Assembly: GCF_000238275.3 (NCBI RefSeq)
Contig: NZ_AHCF03000003.1
Location: 868,001-932,000, forward strand
Length of the DNA: 64,000 nt
Direction of reading: 5' to 3'
From: Pseudoalteromonas undina
GTDB lineage: Bacteria > Pseudomonadota > Gammaproteobacteria > Enterobacterales > Alteromonadaceae
The position numbers and the translations under genes are program-made. Below, piece after piece: positions 39,718 to 49,940 of the stretch (its first letter is position 1; every line of letters begins with the position of its first letter). The notes under the pieces are model-generated. The model saw only the letters and a list, made by a program, of their open reading frames with translations, made no database searches and had not been told where the DNA came from.

Positions 39718-39888
39718 TGTTTAATCTTTATATGTCAAAGGGGAGGACACAACCTCATGATTATTAAAATAATTATAGCTTGATAGTGAAAGTTATCAAA
39801 TAGTTAGTTTTTGTAATCAAAAAGTTTTTGTTTTAAAAGAGAAATGGTAGAGCAAATTTGAAGAGATGTCTATGGAAGTGAAGTAAAT

Positions 39889-39965
39889 TGGCTCCCCCTC
39901 CCCGACTCGAACGGGGGACCTGCGGATTAACAGTCCGTCGCTCTAACCAACTGAGCTAAGGGGGA
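39889..39965 (-). tRNA. tRNA-Asn(GTT), copy 4 in transcription order
   Basis: A 77-nt gene with encoded CCA. The acceptor stem TCCCCCT/AGGGGGA, anticodon loop CTGTTAA with anticodon GTT, and T-arm GTTCGAGTC are all present. Identical to the three neighbouring copies. Confidence 0.97.
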
Positions 39966-39988
39966 ACTAAAATATACTTTTTATGACT

Positions 39989-40065
39989 TGGCTCCCCCTC
40001 CCCGACTCGAACGGGGGACCTGCGGATTAACAGTCCGTCGCTCTAACCAACTGAGCTAAGGGGGA
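39989..40065 (-). tRNA. tRNA-Asn(GTT), copy 3
   Basis: Same 77-nt sequence with anticodon GTT and encoded CCA. It is separated from copy 4 by 23 nt of unrelated spacer, so it is a tandem array rather than a single processed repeat. Confidence 0.97.
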
Positions 40066-40086
40066 ACTACATCATAAACATAAACT

Positions 40087-40163
40087 TGGCTCCCCCTCCC
40101 CGACTCGAACGGGGGACCTGCGGATTAACAGTCCGTCGCTCTAACCAACTGAGCTAAGGGGGA
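40087..40163 (-). tRNA. tRNA-Asn(GTT), copy 2
   Basis: Same 77-nt sequence, anticodon GTT, encoded CCA. It is 21 nt from both flanking copies and is expected to be co-transcribed with them. Confidence 0.97.
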
Positions 40164-40184
40164 ATCGTTTATGGCTGAAAAACT

Positions 40185-40261
40185 TGGCTCCCCCTCCCCG
40201 ACTCGAACGGGGGACCTGCGGATTAACAGTCCGTCGCTCTAACCAACTGAGCTAAGGGGGA
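40185..40261 (-). tRNA. tRNA-Asn(GTT), copy 1 (promoter-proximal)
   Basis: Same 77-nt sequence, anticodon GTT, encoded CCA. It is the first gene after the strong promoter at 40288-40316 and leads the four-gene transcript. Confidence 0.97.
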
Positions 40262-40287
40262 AGCGTCTTGCCTTTCAACGGGGCGAA

Positions 40288-40316
40288 ATATTAATGACCG
40301 CATAGCAAAGTGTCAA
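40288..40316 (-). promoter_or_regulatory. tRNA-Asn array promoter
   Basis: -35 TTGACA (40316-40311), 17-bp spacer and -10 TAATAT (40293-40288), nearly consensus. The following GC-rich discriminator (TTCGCCCCG) is typical of stringently controlled tRNA promoters. Confidence 0.9.
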
Positions 40317-41300
40317 CATATAAAAGATCATAAATTCAAAAAAGAGGTCTATTCGTTGTTTTTATGTGCAATCTGCGCGTTTTATAACACTATTTAAGTA
40401 AAGCGTAGTGATATTGTTTTACAAAAACAGCGTAATATTTGAATCAAGTAAGGATCTTTATCCAATAAAAGTTGCCATAAAATTTAAAAAAGTAGCTTTT
40501 AGTAATAAAAAACTGGTCTATTTCCTTTATTTTTAAAAAGACTTTATAAACGTATTTAAAATAAATACCTCACTTTTACTTTGTATCGTTAAAGTTTGTT
40601 GAACTAAATCTAAATGAAAGACGTAAAAGATAGTCTCTATGTTGATTAAAATAAAATGTTTGTAGAGTTATGTGGGTTTTGTATAAAAACAGAGCAATCA
40701 AAGAGTTGGCTATTTATTCAACATAAATATGGTTTTGCATTAAATAAACAAATAATCTCGTTTTAATGAGTTACAAAACCATTTTGCGCTGTTTCCATAT
40801 TGATAACGTAAAAAAACCATAACACTGTTAAATTTGCACCGGGTTGTAGCCCTTTATAAACGCGGGGTTGAATGAGTTATCCACGGTTTCTGTGGATAAC
40901 TCTGTTTATTAAACTTTAAGAACATCAGCACCCCCAGCACTGTAGGGCGCTACAACGATTTCAAGTATTAAAAAGCTTTTTTTTTATATATTAAAAAACA
41001 AAGGCTTATGATTCAGCTTAGATAGCCACCTAAACGATAAATAAAATTTTTCGTGACGATAAAGCATCATCGCTAACTGTGTAATAAAGCAACAAAATCT
41101 AAAAGGTAAATGTTGCAAAAGTTACATAAATGTATTTAATTTGATTTTTAATGTGTTTGTGCAAAATTTATTTACAACAGCGTAAAAGTAATAGTTTGTA
41201 GATTAAAGGCTGATTTAGTTGTTTAGATTTAATAAAGCATGGCTTGAACTCTCCGGATGCTTTAAAATATGCCGTTCAGTAAAAGAGGCTTATTTATTTT
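40317..41300. other. About 1 kb gene-free AT-rich region with DnaA-box inverted repeat
   Basis: No frame looks coding. The stretch is very AT-rich with long A/T runs near 40975-41000. It contains the perfect inverted repeat GAGTTATCCAC / GTGGATAACTC (40874-40884 and 40892-40902), two DnaA-box sequences (TTATCCACA type) facing each other across 7 nt. The right end holds the promoter of the MATE gene. There is no dnaA, gyrB or parAB nearby, so I do not call it an origin. Confidence 0.6.
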
Positions 41301-42681
41301 ATGCGCGCACATTCTCAATCACATACTCGCCCTGATTTACTCACTGCTCCAATCTTGCCTACGTTAAAGAAAATGACCGTTCCAATGATCTTTGGGATGA
41401 TTACCCTGATGATGTTCAACATAGTTGATACTTTTTTTATTAGTTTATTGGGTACAGAGCCGCTTGCTGCAGTTAGTTTTACATTTCCTGTTACTTTTAC
41501 CGTGATTAGTTTAGCAATTGGTTTAGGTATAGGGACTTCTGCGGTTATTGCAAAAGCATTAGGCAGTAACAATTTAGAAGAAGCGCGTTTTGATGCCAGT
41601 GTATCGTTGTTGGTAGCGGTAATATTAGTATTAATTTTATCTGCTAGTGGCTATTTATTGATTGATCCCATATTTACGTTGCTTGGGGCAGGGGAGCAAG
41701 TACTCCCGCTAATTCATCAGTATATTAGTATTTGGTTTTTGGGCAGTGTGTTTTTAATTACCCCAATGATTGGTAATTCTGTACTGCGTGCGAGCGGTGA
41801 CACTAAAACACCGAGTATTATTATGGGGGGGGGCTGGACTTATAAATGCCGTACTCGATCCTATGCTGATTTTTGGCTTTGGTCCCATTCCCGCATTAGG
41901 CATTAAAGGGGCTGCTATTGCCAGTGTTATAGCTTGGGCAGTTGGAGTGGCGATTATTTTATACATATTAATTGCTAAAAAGCAGTTACTTAGTTTAAAA
42001 GCGGGCAAACAAACTGTTATTGGTGCAATTCGTAAAATTTTAAAAATTGGTTTACCGGCAGCGGGTGCTAACATGCTCACCCCAGTTGCTATGGCGGTAA
42101 TGACTGCATTGGTTGCTCATCATGGTCCCGAAGCCGTGGCTGCTTTTGGAGTAGGAAGTCGAATAGAGTCAATAGCGAGTTTAGTGGTATTAGCCTTGTC
42201 GATGACCTTGCCACCTTTTATTAGCCAAAACTTTGGAGCGAGTCATTTTTCTCGCGTAAAAGATGCTTACCTAGGTACGCTCAAGTTTGTAATGTTGTGG
42301 CAGTTCATTATCTATATTATTTTAATTATTTTTTCAGGCGTCATTAGTGAAATATTTGGTAAAGAGCAAGCGGTTGTTGATGTCATCAAGCTGTTTATTT
42401 ATACCATTCCTTTAAGTTATGGCTTGCAAGGAGTGATCATTTTATCAAACTCCTCGTTTAACGCTTTACACAAACCCATGAACGCCTTAGTTTTAAGCGT
42501 TATTCGATTGTTTGTTTTTTATATTCCCTTTGCGTATATCGGGAACGAACTTGCAGGCTTAATCGGCTTGTTTATTGGCGCGGCCATTGGTAATTTATTT
42601 ACAGCACTTGTAGCCTACAAGTGGTTTATGAAAGAAATTGAAGCGTTAAGCAGTCAAGCATTACAGGAGTGTAGTCATTGA
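41301..42681 (+). pseudogene. MATE multidrug exporter split at a G9 tract
   Basis: A MATE-family Na+/drug antiporter: MTVPMIFGMITLMMFNIVDTFFISLLG at the N-terminus and repeated helix pairs across both halves, about 460 residues when joined. The first part ends prematurely after SIIMGGG, because 9 G's at 41825-41833 put the downstream codons out of frame. With 8 G's it would read MGGAGLINAVLDPMLIFGFG and run on through 42681. The split is therefore a single-base homopolymer difference: phase variation, recent mutation or sequencing error. The end overlaps the uvrB start by 4 nt. Confidence 0.85.
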
Positions 42682-44672
42682 GCGATCATTTTCAGCTAGT
42701 ATCAAAATTTAAACCCGCAGGGGATCAGCCAACCGCTATTGCTCAGTTGTGTGAAGGCTTAGAAGCCGGACTGGCCCAGCAAACCTTATTAGGCGCAACG
42801 GGAACAGGTAAAACGTTCACTATGGCTAACATTATTAGTGATTTAAACCGGCCAACTATTATTATGGCGCATAATAAAACCTTAGCGGCGCAATTGTATG
42901 GCGAAATGAAAGAATTTTTTCCACACAATGCGGTTGAATACTTTGTATCTTACTACGATTACTACCAACCTGAAGCATATGTGGTAGCCAGCGACACCTT
43001 TATCGAAAAAGACGCATCTATTAATGAGCATATAGAGCAAATGCGACTCAGCGCCACCAAAGCGCTTTTAGAGCGACGCGATACCATCATCGTTGCCTCT
43101 GTATCGGCAATTTATGGTTTGGGCGATCCTGACTCATACATGAAAATGATGCTACTTTTAAAAGTAGGTGAAAAGGTCGATCAACGAGATATGCTGCGCC
43201 GCCTTGCAGAGCTACAATATACGCGAAACGATATTGATTTCAGTCGCGGTACATACCGCGTTCGTGGTGAAGTGGTTGATATATTTCCAGCTGAATCAGA
43301 CACCTATGCAGTGCGTGTAGAAATGTTTGATGACGAAGTTGAACGCTTAAGTATTTTCGACCCATTAACCGGTGCGTTAGAAAAACACATAGTACGTGCC
43401 ACTATTTATCCTAAAACTCACTATGTAACGCCACGAGAAAAAATTCTCGAAGCCATCGACAAAATAAAAGCAGAACTCAAAGAGCGAAGAGCACAATTAC
43501 TTAGCGCTAATAAGTTAGTCGAAGAGCAACGCATAGCTCAGCGTACCCAATACGATATAGAAATGATGACCGAGCTTGGTTATTGCTCTGGTATTGAAAA
43601 CTACAGCCGTTATTTATCGGGGCGCACACCTGGCGATCCACCGCCAACATTACTGGACTATTTACCCGACGATGCATTAATGATTATTGATGAATCGCAC
43701 GTAACCGTCTCGCAAATTGGCGCCATGTATAAAGGTGATAGAAGCCGTAAAGAAAACCTTGTTGAATACGGTTTTAGGATGCCCTCAGCTATGGATAACA
43801 GGCCACTGCGTTTTGAAGAATTTGAGGCCATTGCACCACAAACTATTTATGTATCGGCCACCCCGGGCGACTTTGAATTAGAGCGCAGCAATGGCGAAGT
43901 TGCAGAGCAGGTTATTCGTCCAACCGGTTTACTTGACCCGGTTATTGAAGTGCGCCCGGTAGGCGATCAGGTTGATGATTTACTCTCAGAAATTTACAAA
44001 TGTGTTGAAGCAAAAGAGCGAGTGCTGGTAACCACACTTACCAAACGCATGGCTGAGGATTTGACCGACTACCTGAGTGAGCACAATGTAAAAGTTCGTT
44101 ATTTACACTCTGATATTGATACCGTAGAGCGGGTAGAAATTATTCGTGATTTACGTGCCGGTGTATTCGATGTGTTAGTAGGCATTAACTTACTACGTGA
44201 AGGCTTAGATATGCCAGAAGTGGCATTAGTGGCTATTTTAGATGCCGATAAAGAAGGTTTTTTACGCTCAGCACGCTCACTTATTCAAACAATAGGCCGT
44301 GCGGCGCGCCACCTTGATGGTCGCGCTATTCTATACGGTGACAGAGTGACTAAATCGATGGCTAAAGCCATTGAAGAAACCGACCGACGTCGAGAAATAC
44401 AACACGCTTATAATGTTAAGCACGGTATTGAGCCCAGTGCCTTGGTTAAAAAGATACTTGATGTAATGGATGTAGGTGAAGATGCCTCACCACAAGACAA
44501 TCTACAGCTTATTCGTAAAGACTCTAAAAAAATCCTCAGTGCTAAAGAGATTGCAACGCAAATTAAGCAGTTAGAAACCAAAATGCATGCGTATGCCAGT
44601 GATTTAGAATTTGAAAAAGCCGCCTCAGTGCGCGACGAAATACATGAACTACAACAACAGTTGATTAATTAA
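42678..44672 (+). CDS. uvrB: Excinuclease ABC subunit B (UvrB)
   Basis: A 664-residue DNA-repair helicase. The Walker A GATGTGKT is at residues 39-46, and [11 protein letters not shown] and [17 protein letters not shown] (DEAD-like box) are present. The helicase motif [18 protein letters not shown] follows, and a C-terminal UVR domain [18 protein letters not shown] contacts UvrC. I chose TTG 42678, overlapping the MATE stop, because [14 protein letters not shown] begins the conserved N-terminus right after it. Confidence 0.97.
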   Translation: MSDHFQLVSKFKPAGDQPTAIAQLCEGLEAGLAQQTLLGATGTGKTFTMANIISDLNRPTIIMAHNKTLAAQLYGEMKEFFPHNAVEYFVSYYDYYQPEAYVVASDTFIEKDASINEHIEQMRLSATKALLERRDTIIVASVSAIYGLGDPDSYMKMMLLLKVGEKVDQRDMLRRLAELQYTRNDIDFSRGTYRVRGEVVDIFPAESDTYAVRVEMFDDEVERLSIFDPLTGALEKHIVRATIYPKTHYVTPREKILEAIDKIKAELKERRAQLLSANKLVEEQRIAQRTQYDIEMMTELGYCSGIENYSRYLSGRTPGDPPPTLLDYLPDDALMIIDESHVTVSQIGAMYKGDRSRKENLVEYGFRMPSAMDNRPLRFEEFEAIAPQTIYVSATPGDFELERSNGEVAEQVIRPTGLLDPVIEVRPVGDQVDDLLSEIYKCVEAKERVLVTTLTKRMAEDLTDYLSEHNVKVRYLHSDIDTVERVEIIRDLRAGVFDVLVGINLLREGLDMPEVALVAILDADKEGFLRSARSLIQTIGRAARHLDGRAILYGDRVTKSMAKAIEETDRRREIQHAYNVKHGIEPSALVKKILDVMDVGEDASPQDNLQLIRKDSKKILSAKEIATQIKQLETKMHAYASDLEFEKAASVRDEIHELQQQLIN

Positions 44673-45602
44673 ATGACAACCGATTTTACTCCCCTTATAA
44701 ATGCTTTGGCAGACACGCCTTTTTCCGACAATGAGCTTTGCCGCGTTTTTCATGGGCGTGGCCACAGTGTGGAAGCGCTTAGTCATATTAACTTAGACTT
44801 TTACCCACCAAGTTTGTTTTTGGTGTCATACAGTGAAATTGACGAGGAAACACTTGCTGCACTCACCGATACGTTATGGCAATGGGCACAACAACATCAT
44901 CCAGAGTTAATTACTGCATTGGTGTATCAACAGCGAGCTGGGCTACAAAGCCATAACACCCTTGTTCACGGTCAACTGCCAGTTCGTCATAGCGTAGCCG
45001 AAAATGGGGTGCGTTTTTTGGTTGATTTAATGAGTAAGCAAAACACCGGTATTTTTCCTGATATGCGAAAAGGCCGTGAGTTTGTCATGCAAAATAGTAA
45101 GCACGCCAAAGTACTTAATTTGTTTTCTTATACCTGTGGTTTTTCGGTTGCGGCTATGCACGGCGGTGCAGATCATGTGATGAACATGGATATGAGCAAA
45201 GGTGTGTTAAAAGTAGGTAAGCAAAACCACCAACTCAATAATGTCGATCGTGGGGTCAGTTTTTTACCGCACGATATTTTAAAGTCGTTTGGTAAGCTAA
45301 AAAAAGCCGCACCGTTTGATTTAATTATTGTTGATCCGCCCAGTTTTCAAAAAGGCAGTTTTATTTTAACCAAAGACTATCAAAAAGTGCTGCGCAGACT
45401 TCCTGAGCTTTTAAACGATACTACACAATTATTGCTATGCGCTAATAGCCCAGAGCTTACAGAAAACGATTTTAAAGCACTTATTGAAGAGCATACTCAA
45501 GGTGCTATTGAGTTTGTTAAACGCCTAAAACCTACCGATCGCTTTATTGAAATTGATAGCGATAAAAGCTTAAAAGCATTGGTGTACAAAACAAAAACAT
45601 AG
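44673..45602 (+). CDS. Class I SAM methyltransferase, RlmI/RlmK-like
   Basis: A 309-residue protein resembling COG1092 rRNA methyltransferases. A divergent N-terminus is followed by a SAM-binding motif (NLFSYTCGFSVAAMHGGA) and the catalytic-type loop IIVDPPSFQKGSF. It starts directly at the uvrB stop, so it is co-expressed. The target base is unknown; RlmK-like 23S rRNA guanine methylation is the likeliest, but the N-terminal PUA domain of RlmI is absent. Confidence 0.8.
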   Translation: MTTDFTPLINALADTPFSDNELCRVFHGRGHSVEALSHINLDFYPPSLFLVSYSEIDEETLAALTDTLWQWAQQHHPELITALVYQQRAGLQSHNTLVHGQLPVRHSVAENGVRFLVDLMSKQNTGIFPDMRKGREFVMQNSKHAKVLNLFSYTCGFSVAAMHGGADHVMNMDMSKGVLKVGKQNHQLNNVDRGVSFLPHDILKSFGKLKKAAPFDLIIVDPPSFQKGSFILTKDYQKVLRRLPELLNDTTQLLLCANSPELTENDFKALIEEHTQGAIEFVKRLKPTDRFIEIDSDKSLKALVYKTKT

Positions 45603-45610
45603 TGAGTTAA

Positions 45611-46276
45611 ATGAAACTGAGTAAACGTTTAAACGCCATCAATTCGTTAATTACACAGTCTTACGATATTGTTTGGGATTGTTGTTGCGATCATGGCTTT
45701 TTAGGTATGGCATTACTTGAGCGCGGCATAGCCAAACAAATAAACTTTGTTGATATTATTCCAGAGTTAATGGAAGCGCTTGAGCAGTCGCTACAACAAT
45801 TTGAGCAAGGAAAGTCTTTGCCTTCATGGCAAGTGCGCTGCGAAGATGTTGCGCAAATTAAACTGCCAACAGGTGCTAAGCAAGTAATCGTTATTGCGGG
45901 AGTGGGGGGCGATTTATGCTTAAAGCTCATTGAGCAAATTATTGCTAATAATCCGCACAGCCTTAAACAACTAAGTTTTATTATTTGCCCTATTATGCAC
46001 CTCTATAAAGTACGTGCGGGTTTAAAAGCGTGTAATTTTCAGCTCGATAGCGAGCAAATTATTGTTGAAAACAAGCGTTTTTACGAAGTGCTACAAGTCA
46101 GTTTTAATGCCACTGGCACTATTACTAAAACGGGGGCTCATATGTGGGATAAACATAACCCTCAACATCATCAATATCAGCAACAATTGCTTGACCATTA
46201 TACTCGAATGCTCAATAAAGATAGAGTTTACTATCAAAAAGTTATAACAGAGTATCAACGCGTATTTGAACGCTAA
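45611..46276 (+). CDS. TrmK-like tRNA (adenine-N1) methyltransferase
   Basis: A 221-residue COG2384 family protein, start MKLSKRLNAI, with IVWDCCCDHGFLGMALLERG as the SAM motif and KQVIVIAGVGGDLCLKLIEQI. TrmK methylates A22 in bacterial tRNAs. A C-terminal helical tail (KVITEYQRVFER) is typical. It is 8 nt behind the preceding methyltransferase in the same operon. Confidence 0.78.
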   Translation: MKLSKRLNAINSLITQSYDIVWDCCCDHGFLGMALLERGIAKQINFVDIIPELMEALEQSLQQFEQGKSLPSWQVRCEDVAQIKLPTGAKQVIVIAGVGGDLCLKLIEQIIANNPHSLKQLSFIICPIMHLYKVRAGLKACNFQLDSEQIIVENKRFYEVLQVSFNATGTITKTGAHMWDKHNPQHHQYQQQLLDHYTRMLNKDRVYYQKVITEYQRVFER

Positions 46277-46371
46277 ATACTGCCAAAAAGTGTGATCGCT
46301 TTTTATGATTAACTACGTAAAGTGCTTCATAGTTAATATCTTGCCGCTAGGCAGATTTATTTGGTTTATAT

Positions 46372-47385
46372 ATGTCAGATAACAACACAAAAATTGAGTC
46401 ATTATTAGATGATGGGCAAAAATGGCAACACAGTTACGAGCAACCTATTTCGTATGCGCCCCTAGTACAACTGGCTAATAAAAGTTGGATTGTTCCACAG
46501 CATTTTTTGCGTTACAAGCATACGCTGGCCAGTGTTAATGAAGTGCTTAACGACATTAGTTTTTCCAACCACTTTAGCGTGTTAGCAGCTGAAAAAAATA
46601 GTGATGTTTATTTGCAAGTAGCAGTACTGAGTCCCGACAATTATCGCGCTGATAATAAAGCAAAAAAACTATTGTTTGGTCGCCGTTGGCCAGTAGAGCA
46701 GAACCTGCCTACCTCGGAGCTTATTCAAACAGCATTTTTAGCGTTAAAAGTGGCGCGTGAGCATGAGGTAAGAGAGCTTTTTCAGCTGCAACACCAAGGC
46801 GCAACCAGTACGCCATTTAATAATCATCATGACTTACCCGTTATGGCACAAAATCCCGAGCTTGTTAAAAGTACATCGTTTAAAAATATTTCATTGAACG
46901 AGCTGATAGATCGCCTTGTGTTTGCGGATAACCAAATAGAGCTAATTAACTGCCAAGCTATAATCACCGGTGAGCAGGTGTATACGGTTAAACTTCATTG
47001 CGATAGTTGCCAGCTGAGTGAGTTTAATAACAAAACTTTGTCATTTTTAGCACCGGATACAACAACAAATAGCTTTTTACATAGTTTTATTGCCGCATTG
47101 GTTGCTATAAGTAATGATTATGTGAGCGAGCATTTTAAATACCAAGGTTTTGCACGTTTTAGTAAGCATGTACAGGCGGAGCAAATAGGCGAGTTAAGTG
47201 TTTCTATGCGTTCGCCAAGTTCAGTTAGTTTGTGCTCAATGGGTAAACAAGAGGCGAATCAGTTAAATTTTGAGATAGACAGTGGCCGAGCGCCACAAGG
47301 GTGTGGTCAAGCAATTGGTGGTTTTTTAGCTGCCCATGGCATTGAGCAGCCTGAAAACGCACATTTATACCCAAATTACTTGTAA
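46372..47385 (+). CDS. Conserved-looking hypothetical protein
   Basis: A 337-residue soluble protein with no signal peptide. I do not recognise the family. Motif-like parts are LLFGRRWPVEQNLPTSELIQTAFLALKVAREHEVRELF in the middle and RAPQGCGQAIGGFLAAHGIE near the end. Codon usage matches neighbouring housekeeping genes, so it is likely a real chromosomal gene. It faces the convergent PspB-like gene. Confidence 0.6.
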   Translation: MSDNNTKIESLLDDGQKWQHSYEQPISYAPLVQLANKSWIVPQHFLRYKHTLASVNEVLNDISFSNHFSVLAAEKNSDVYLQVAVLSPDNYRADNKAKKLLFGRRWPVEQNLPTSELIQTAFLALKVAREHEVRELFQLQHQGATSTPFNNHHDLPVMAQNPELVKSTSFKNISLNELIDRLVFADNQIELINCQAIITGEQVYTVKLHCDSCQLSEFNNKTLSFLAPDTTTNSFLHSFIAALVAISNDYVSEHFKYQGFARFSKHVQAEQIGELSVSMRSPSSVSLCSMGKQEANQLNFEIDSGRAPQGCGQAIGGFLAAHGIEQPENAHLYPNYL

Positions 47386-47393
47386 CGTATACA

Positions 47394-47636
47394 TTAAAGT
47401 TTGTTTATTTCTTGTTTTACGTTGTAGCTTGAGTCGGTAACAATGGCTTCAAGTGTTTGTACTCGTTGTTTAAGTTCACTCACTTGAGCGGTTACCTCAG
47501 CTAGTTGTTTGTGTGCGTCTTGATTGTTGTCCTGTACTTTATGTTTAAATTCAAGGTGCTTTTTATACATATCGTAAATAACTCCCGAACCTACAGAAAT
47601 AAGTACAATGAGAACTATCATTGTTGTGCCAGACAT
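47394..47636 (-). CDS. PspB-like small membrane protein
   Basis: An 80-residue protein with one N-terminal helix (MIVLIVLISVGSGVIYDMY) and a coiled-coil C-terminus (LAEVTAQVSELKQRVQTLEAIVTDSS). This is the layout of PspB, which with PspC relieves PspA inhibition in envelope stress. No pspA or pspC is nearby, so the assignment rests on structure only. Good RBS (AAGGAAG). Confidence 0.6.
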   Translation of the reverse strand: MSGTTMIVLIVLISVGSGVIYDMYKKHLEFKHKVQDNNQDAHKQLAEVTAQVSELKQRVQTLEAIVTDSSYNVKQEINKL

Positions 47637-47810
47637 AATTACTTCCTTTAACTTTTCTTTAAGCTTAAATTATAACCATAATTAAGCGCTCATAAAGCTA
47701 ATTAATTGTAACTTTATTTGTATTTATAAATATTCGATAAGTCATTGTTATTATTTGTGACGCCACCATATAGTAATTATGAAGTTTTTTAATCGATACA
47801 AGGAGTAGGT

Positions 47811-48260
47811 ATGTTAAATAATAAAATTCCACCGGTTGTGGTTGTGGTGTTTTTTGCTGCTGTAATGGCACTGATTGCACATTATACCGTGATTGATTTT
47901 AGCGCATTTATTACTTATCTCTCGCTAGCACTTGTCGCTACTGGGTGTATATTTTGTATTGCTGGGGTCGTGAGTTTCCGGTTTGCTAAAACAACAGTAC
48001 TACCTAACAAACCAGAACAAGCGTCTAGTTTAGTTACCTCAGGTGTTTATAAATTCTCTCGTAATCCGATGTATTTAGGTTTTGCGTTTATATTAGCAGG
48101 CTGGGGCGTGTGGCTGGGTTCAATGTGGGCTTTTTTAGGTGTAGCAGGGTTTATTGCTTACATTACCTTATTTCAAATAATCCCAGAGGAACGGGCGCTC
48201 CACAAATTATTTGGTGAGCAATTTGACGATTATAAATCACGAGTAAAACGCTGGCTTTAA
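47811..48260 (+). CDS. Isoprenylcysteine/PEMT-type methyltransferase
   Basis: A 149-residue membrane protein with four helices. The C-terminal ICMT/PEMT-family signature is SGVYKFSRNPMYLGFAFILAGW followed by IIPEERALHKLFGEQFDDYKSRVKRW, with the RNPMY SAM-binding motif. Bacterial members methylate small lipid or protein substrates; the target is unknown. RBS AAGGAG, ATG 47811. It faces queC across a bidirectional terminator. Confidence 0.82.
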   Translation: MLNNKIPPVVVVVFFAAVMALIAHYTVIDFSAFITYLSLALVATGCIFCIAGVVSFRFAKTTVLPNKPEQASSLVTSGVYKFSRNPMYLGFAFILAGWGVWLGSMWAFLGVAGFIAYITLFQIIPEERALHKLFGEQFDDYKSRVKRWL

Positions 48261-48276
48261 CGTTTTATCGCAACAA

Positions 48277-48301
48277 AAAAGGCTACCCTTGGTAGCCTTT
48301 T
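48277..48301. terminator. Bidirectional terminator
   Basis: AAAAGGCTACC / GGTAGCCTTTT (11-bp stem, loop CTT) with A/T-tracts on both sides, between the convergent methyltransferase and queC genes. Confidence 0.8.
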
Positions 48302-48320
48302 AGTGTATTAACGTTAAACT

Positions 48321-48977
48321 TTACTCATATTCAAGCGGGTCTGTCACGTTGTTAAGCTCAAAGGCCTCTAAACGTTCTTGGCAGGCACCACATTTACCAC
48401 ACGCTTTGTCACGACCATTATAACAGGTCCATGTTTGGCTGTAGTCTAAGCCCATTCTAATACCGTCGGTTAAAATATCGATTTTAGTATTGTTTAAATA
48501 CGGGCTAAAAATTTCTACTGCATCGTAATTTGCAATACGACATACATCATCCATCTTTTTAACAAACTCAGGACGACAGTCAGGGTAAATTGCATGATCG
48601 CCTGAATGCGCGCCGTAATATACTTTGCTCGCTTTAAGCGACACTGCATAACCTACCGCTAAAGAAAGTAAAATCATATTGCGGTTAGGCACAATGGTGC
48701 TTTTCATGCTTTCTTCTTCGTAATGGCCTTCTGGCACATCAATATCGTCTGTTAACGACGAACCACCAATAAGCTGATTAATTGCTGATATATCAACAAT
48801 TTTGTGCGGGACATTTAGCTTTTCACATACGTTGGCGGCAACTTTAAGTTCTTTAACATGACGCTGACCATAATCAAACGAGAGGGCATAAACATCATGG
48901 CCTTGCTGCAAGGCTTTATTTAATACAGTAAATGAGTCCATACCGCCGGAATAAATAACAACTACTTTTTGCGTCAT
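48321..48977 (-). CDS. queC: 7-cyano-7-deazaguanine synthase (QueC)
   Basis: A 218-residue enzyme of queuosine biosynthesis that converts CDG to preQ0 with ATP. The N-terminal PP-loop is [14 protein letters not shown]. The zinc-binding cysteines are at [20 protein letters not shown]. It is divergent from queE, the previous enzyme of the path, across about 145 bp. Confidence 0.95.
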   Translation of the reverse strand: MTQKVVVIYSGGMDSFTVLNKALQQGHDVYALSFDYGQRHVKELKVAANVCEKLNVPHKIVDISAINQLIGGSSLTDDIDVPEGHYEEESMKSTIVPNRNMILLSLAVGYAVSLKASKVYYGAHSGDHAIYPDCRPEFVKKMDDVCRIANYDAVEIFSPYLNNTKIDILTDGIRMGLDYSQTWTCYNGRDKACGKCGACQERLEAFELNNVTDPLEYE

Positions 48978-49122
48978 ACGTGGTTTGCTCTTTAGTTTTG
49001 ATAGAGGTTTATATCAGGGCGCGATATACTACACGGCCAAGGCATAAATGACAATTTTTGCACCGTGCTTTGCGATTTTTAATAGTAACAATTTTGCCGT
49101 CAGGTTGTAAGTGAGATTTCTT

Positions 49123-49788
49123 TTGTACAAAATTAATGAAGTGTTTGAAACCATTCAAGGTGAAGCGAGCTTTACCGGTACGCCGTCTATATTTTTACGC
49201 CTGCAAGGTTGTCCTGTGGGATGTTCGTGGTGTGACACTAAACAAACCTGGGATGTTGATAATGTATATAAAGTATCACTAGATGACACGGTAGAAAAAA
49301 AAGCCGACTCAGATCATTGGGCTGAGGCCAGTGCCGCGCAGGTCCTGGAGTTATTTAAATCCCGTGGCTATACCGCCAAGCATGTTGTGATCACCGGTGG
49401 TGAACCTTGCATGTACGATTTAAATCCAGTATGTAATTTATTGCATGATCATGGCTTTAGCACGCAAATAGAAACCAGTGGCACCTTTGAAATTCTCGCC
49501 CCTGCCCAAACGTGGGTTACGGTATCGCCAAAAATTAATATGCGTGGTGGTTACAAAGTATTGAGCAGTGCTATGCAACGCGCCGATGAAATTAAACATC
49601 CGGTTGCTATGCAAAAGCACGTAGAAGAACTGGAAGAGTTATTTGTCGCCACGGGTGTTAACCCAAAACTGGTATATTTGCAGCCAATCAGCCAAAAAAC
49701 GTCGGCAACTAAATTAGCCATTGATATTTGTATCGCCAAAAACTGGCGCTTATCAATTCAAGTACATAAGTATTTGGGTATTAGTTAA
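49123..49788 (+). CDS. queE: 7-carboxy-7-deazaguanine synthase (QueE)
   Basis: A radical-SAM enzyme making CDG in queuosine biosynthesis. The cluster motif C-x3-C-x2-C is in LQGCPVGCSWCDTKQTW; VVITGGEPCMYDLN and the C-terminal LSIQVHKYLGI are family landmarks. Homologues begin MYKINEIFETIQGE, so I take TTG 49123 as start; an in-frame GTG at 49111 adds four residues. It is divergent from queC. Confidence 0.92.
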   Translation: MYKINEVFETIQGEASFTGTPSIFLRLQGCPVGCSWCDTKQTWDVDNVYKVSLDDTVEKKADSDHWAEASAAQVLELFKSRGYTAKHVVITGGEPCMYDLNPVCNLLHDHGFSTQIETSGTFEILAPAQTWVTVSPKINMRGGYKVLSSAMQRADEIKHPVAMQKHVEELEELFVATGVNPKLVYLQPISQKTSATKLAIDICIAKNWRLSIQVHKYLGIS

Positions 49789-49841
49789 AGAGAAAGCGCA
49801 GCTGCAAGTGTTTAGCTAAATACTCATCAAGAAGAGATACA

Positions 49842-49866
49842 AGGTTGGGTGAGTAAATCCCAACCT
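49842..49866 (+). terminator. Hairpin after queE
   Basis: AGGTTGGG / CCCAACCT, an 8-bp stem with a 9-nt loop. No strong T-tail follows, so this is a possible weak terminator. Confidence 0.35.
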
Positions 49867-49940
49867 CCCTTAACAAACAAGGCGCAGTTCGCTTACTGCT
49901 CCCAGGTAAACAAATTTCAGCTCATAAAGCCAAGCAGGCT

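Noticed and set aside
40866..40910. Replication origin
   Set aside because: Only two DnaA boxes and no dnaA, gidA/mnmG, parAB or 13-mer array nearby.
41825..41833. Programmed ribosomal frameshift in the MATE gene
   Set aside because: The G9 run is not a known slippery heptamer with a downstream stem; a one-base length difference is simpler.
49081..49122. preQ1 riboswitch before queE
   Set aside because: No short H-type pseudoknot pattern or A-rich tail recognised in the 145-bp intergenic region.
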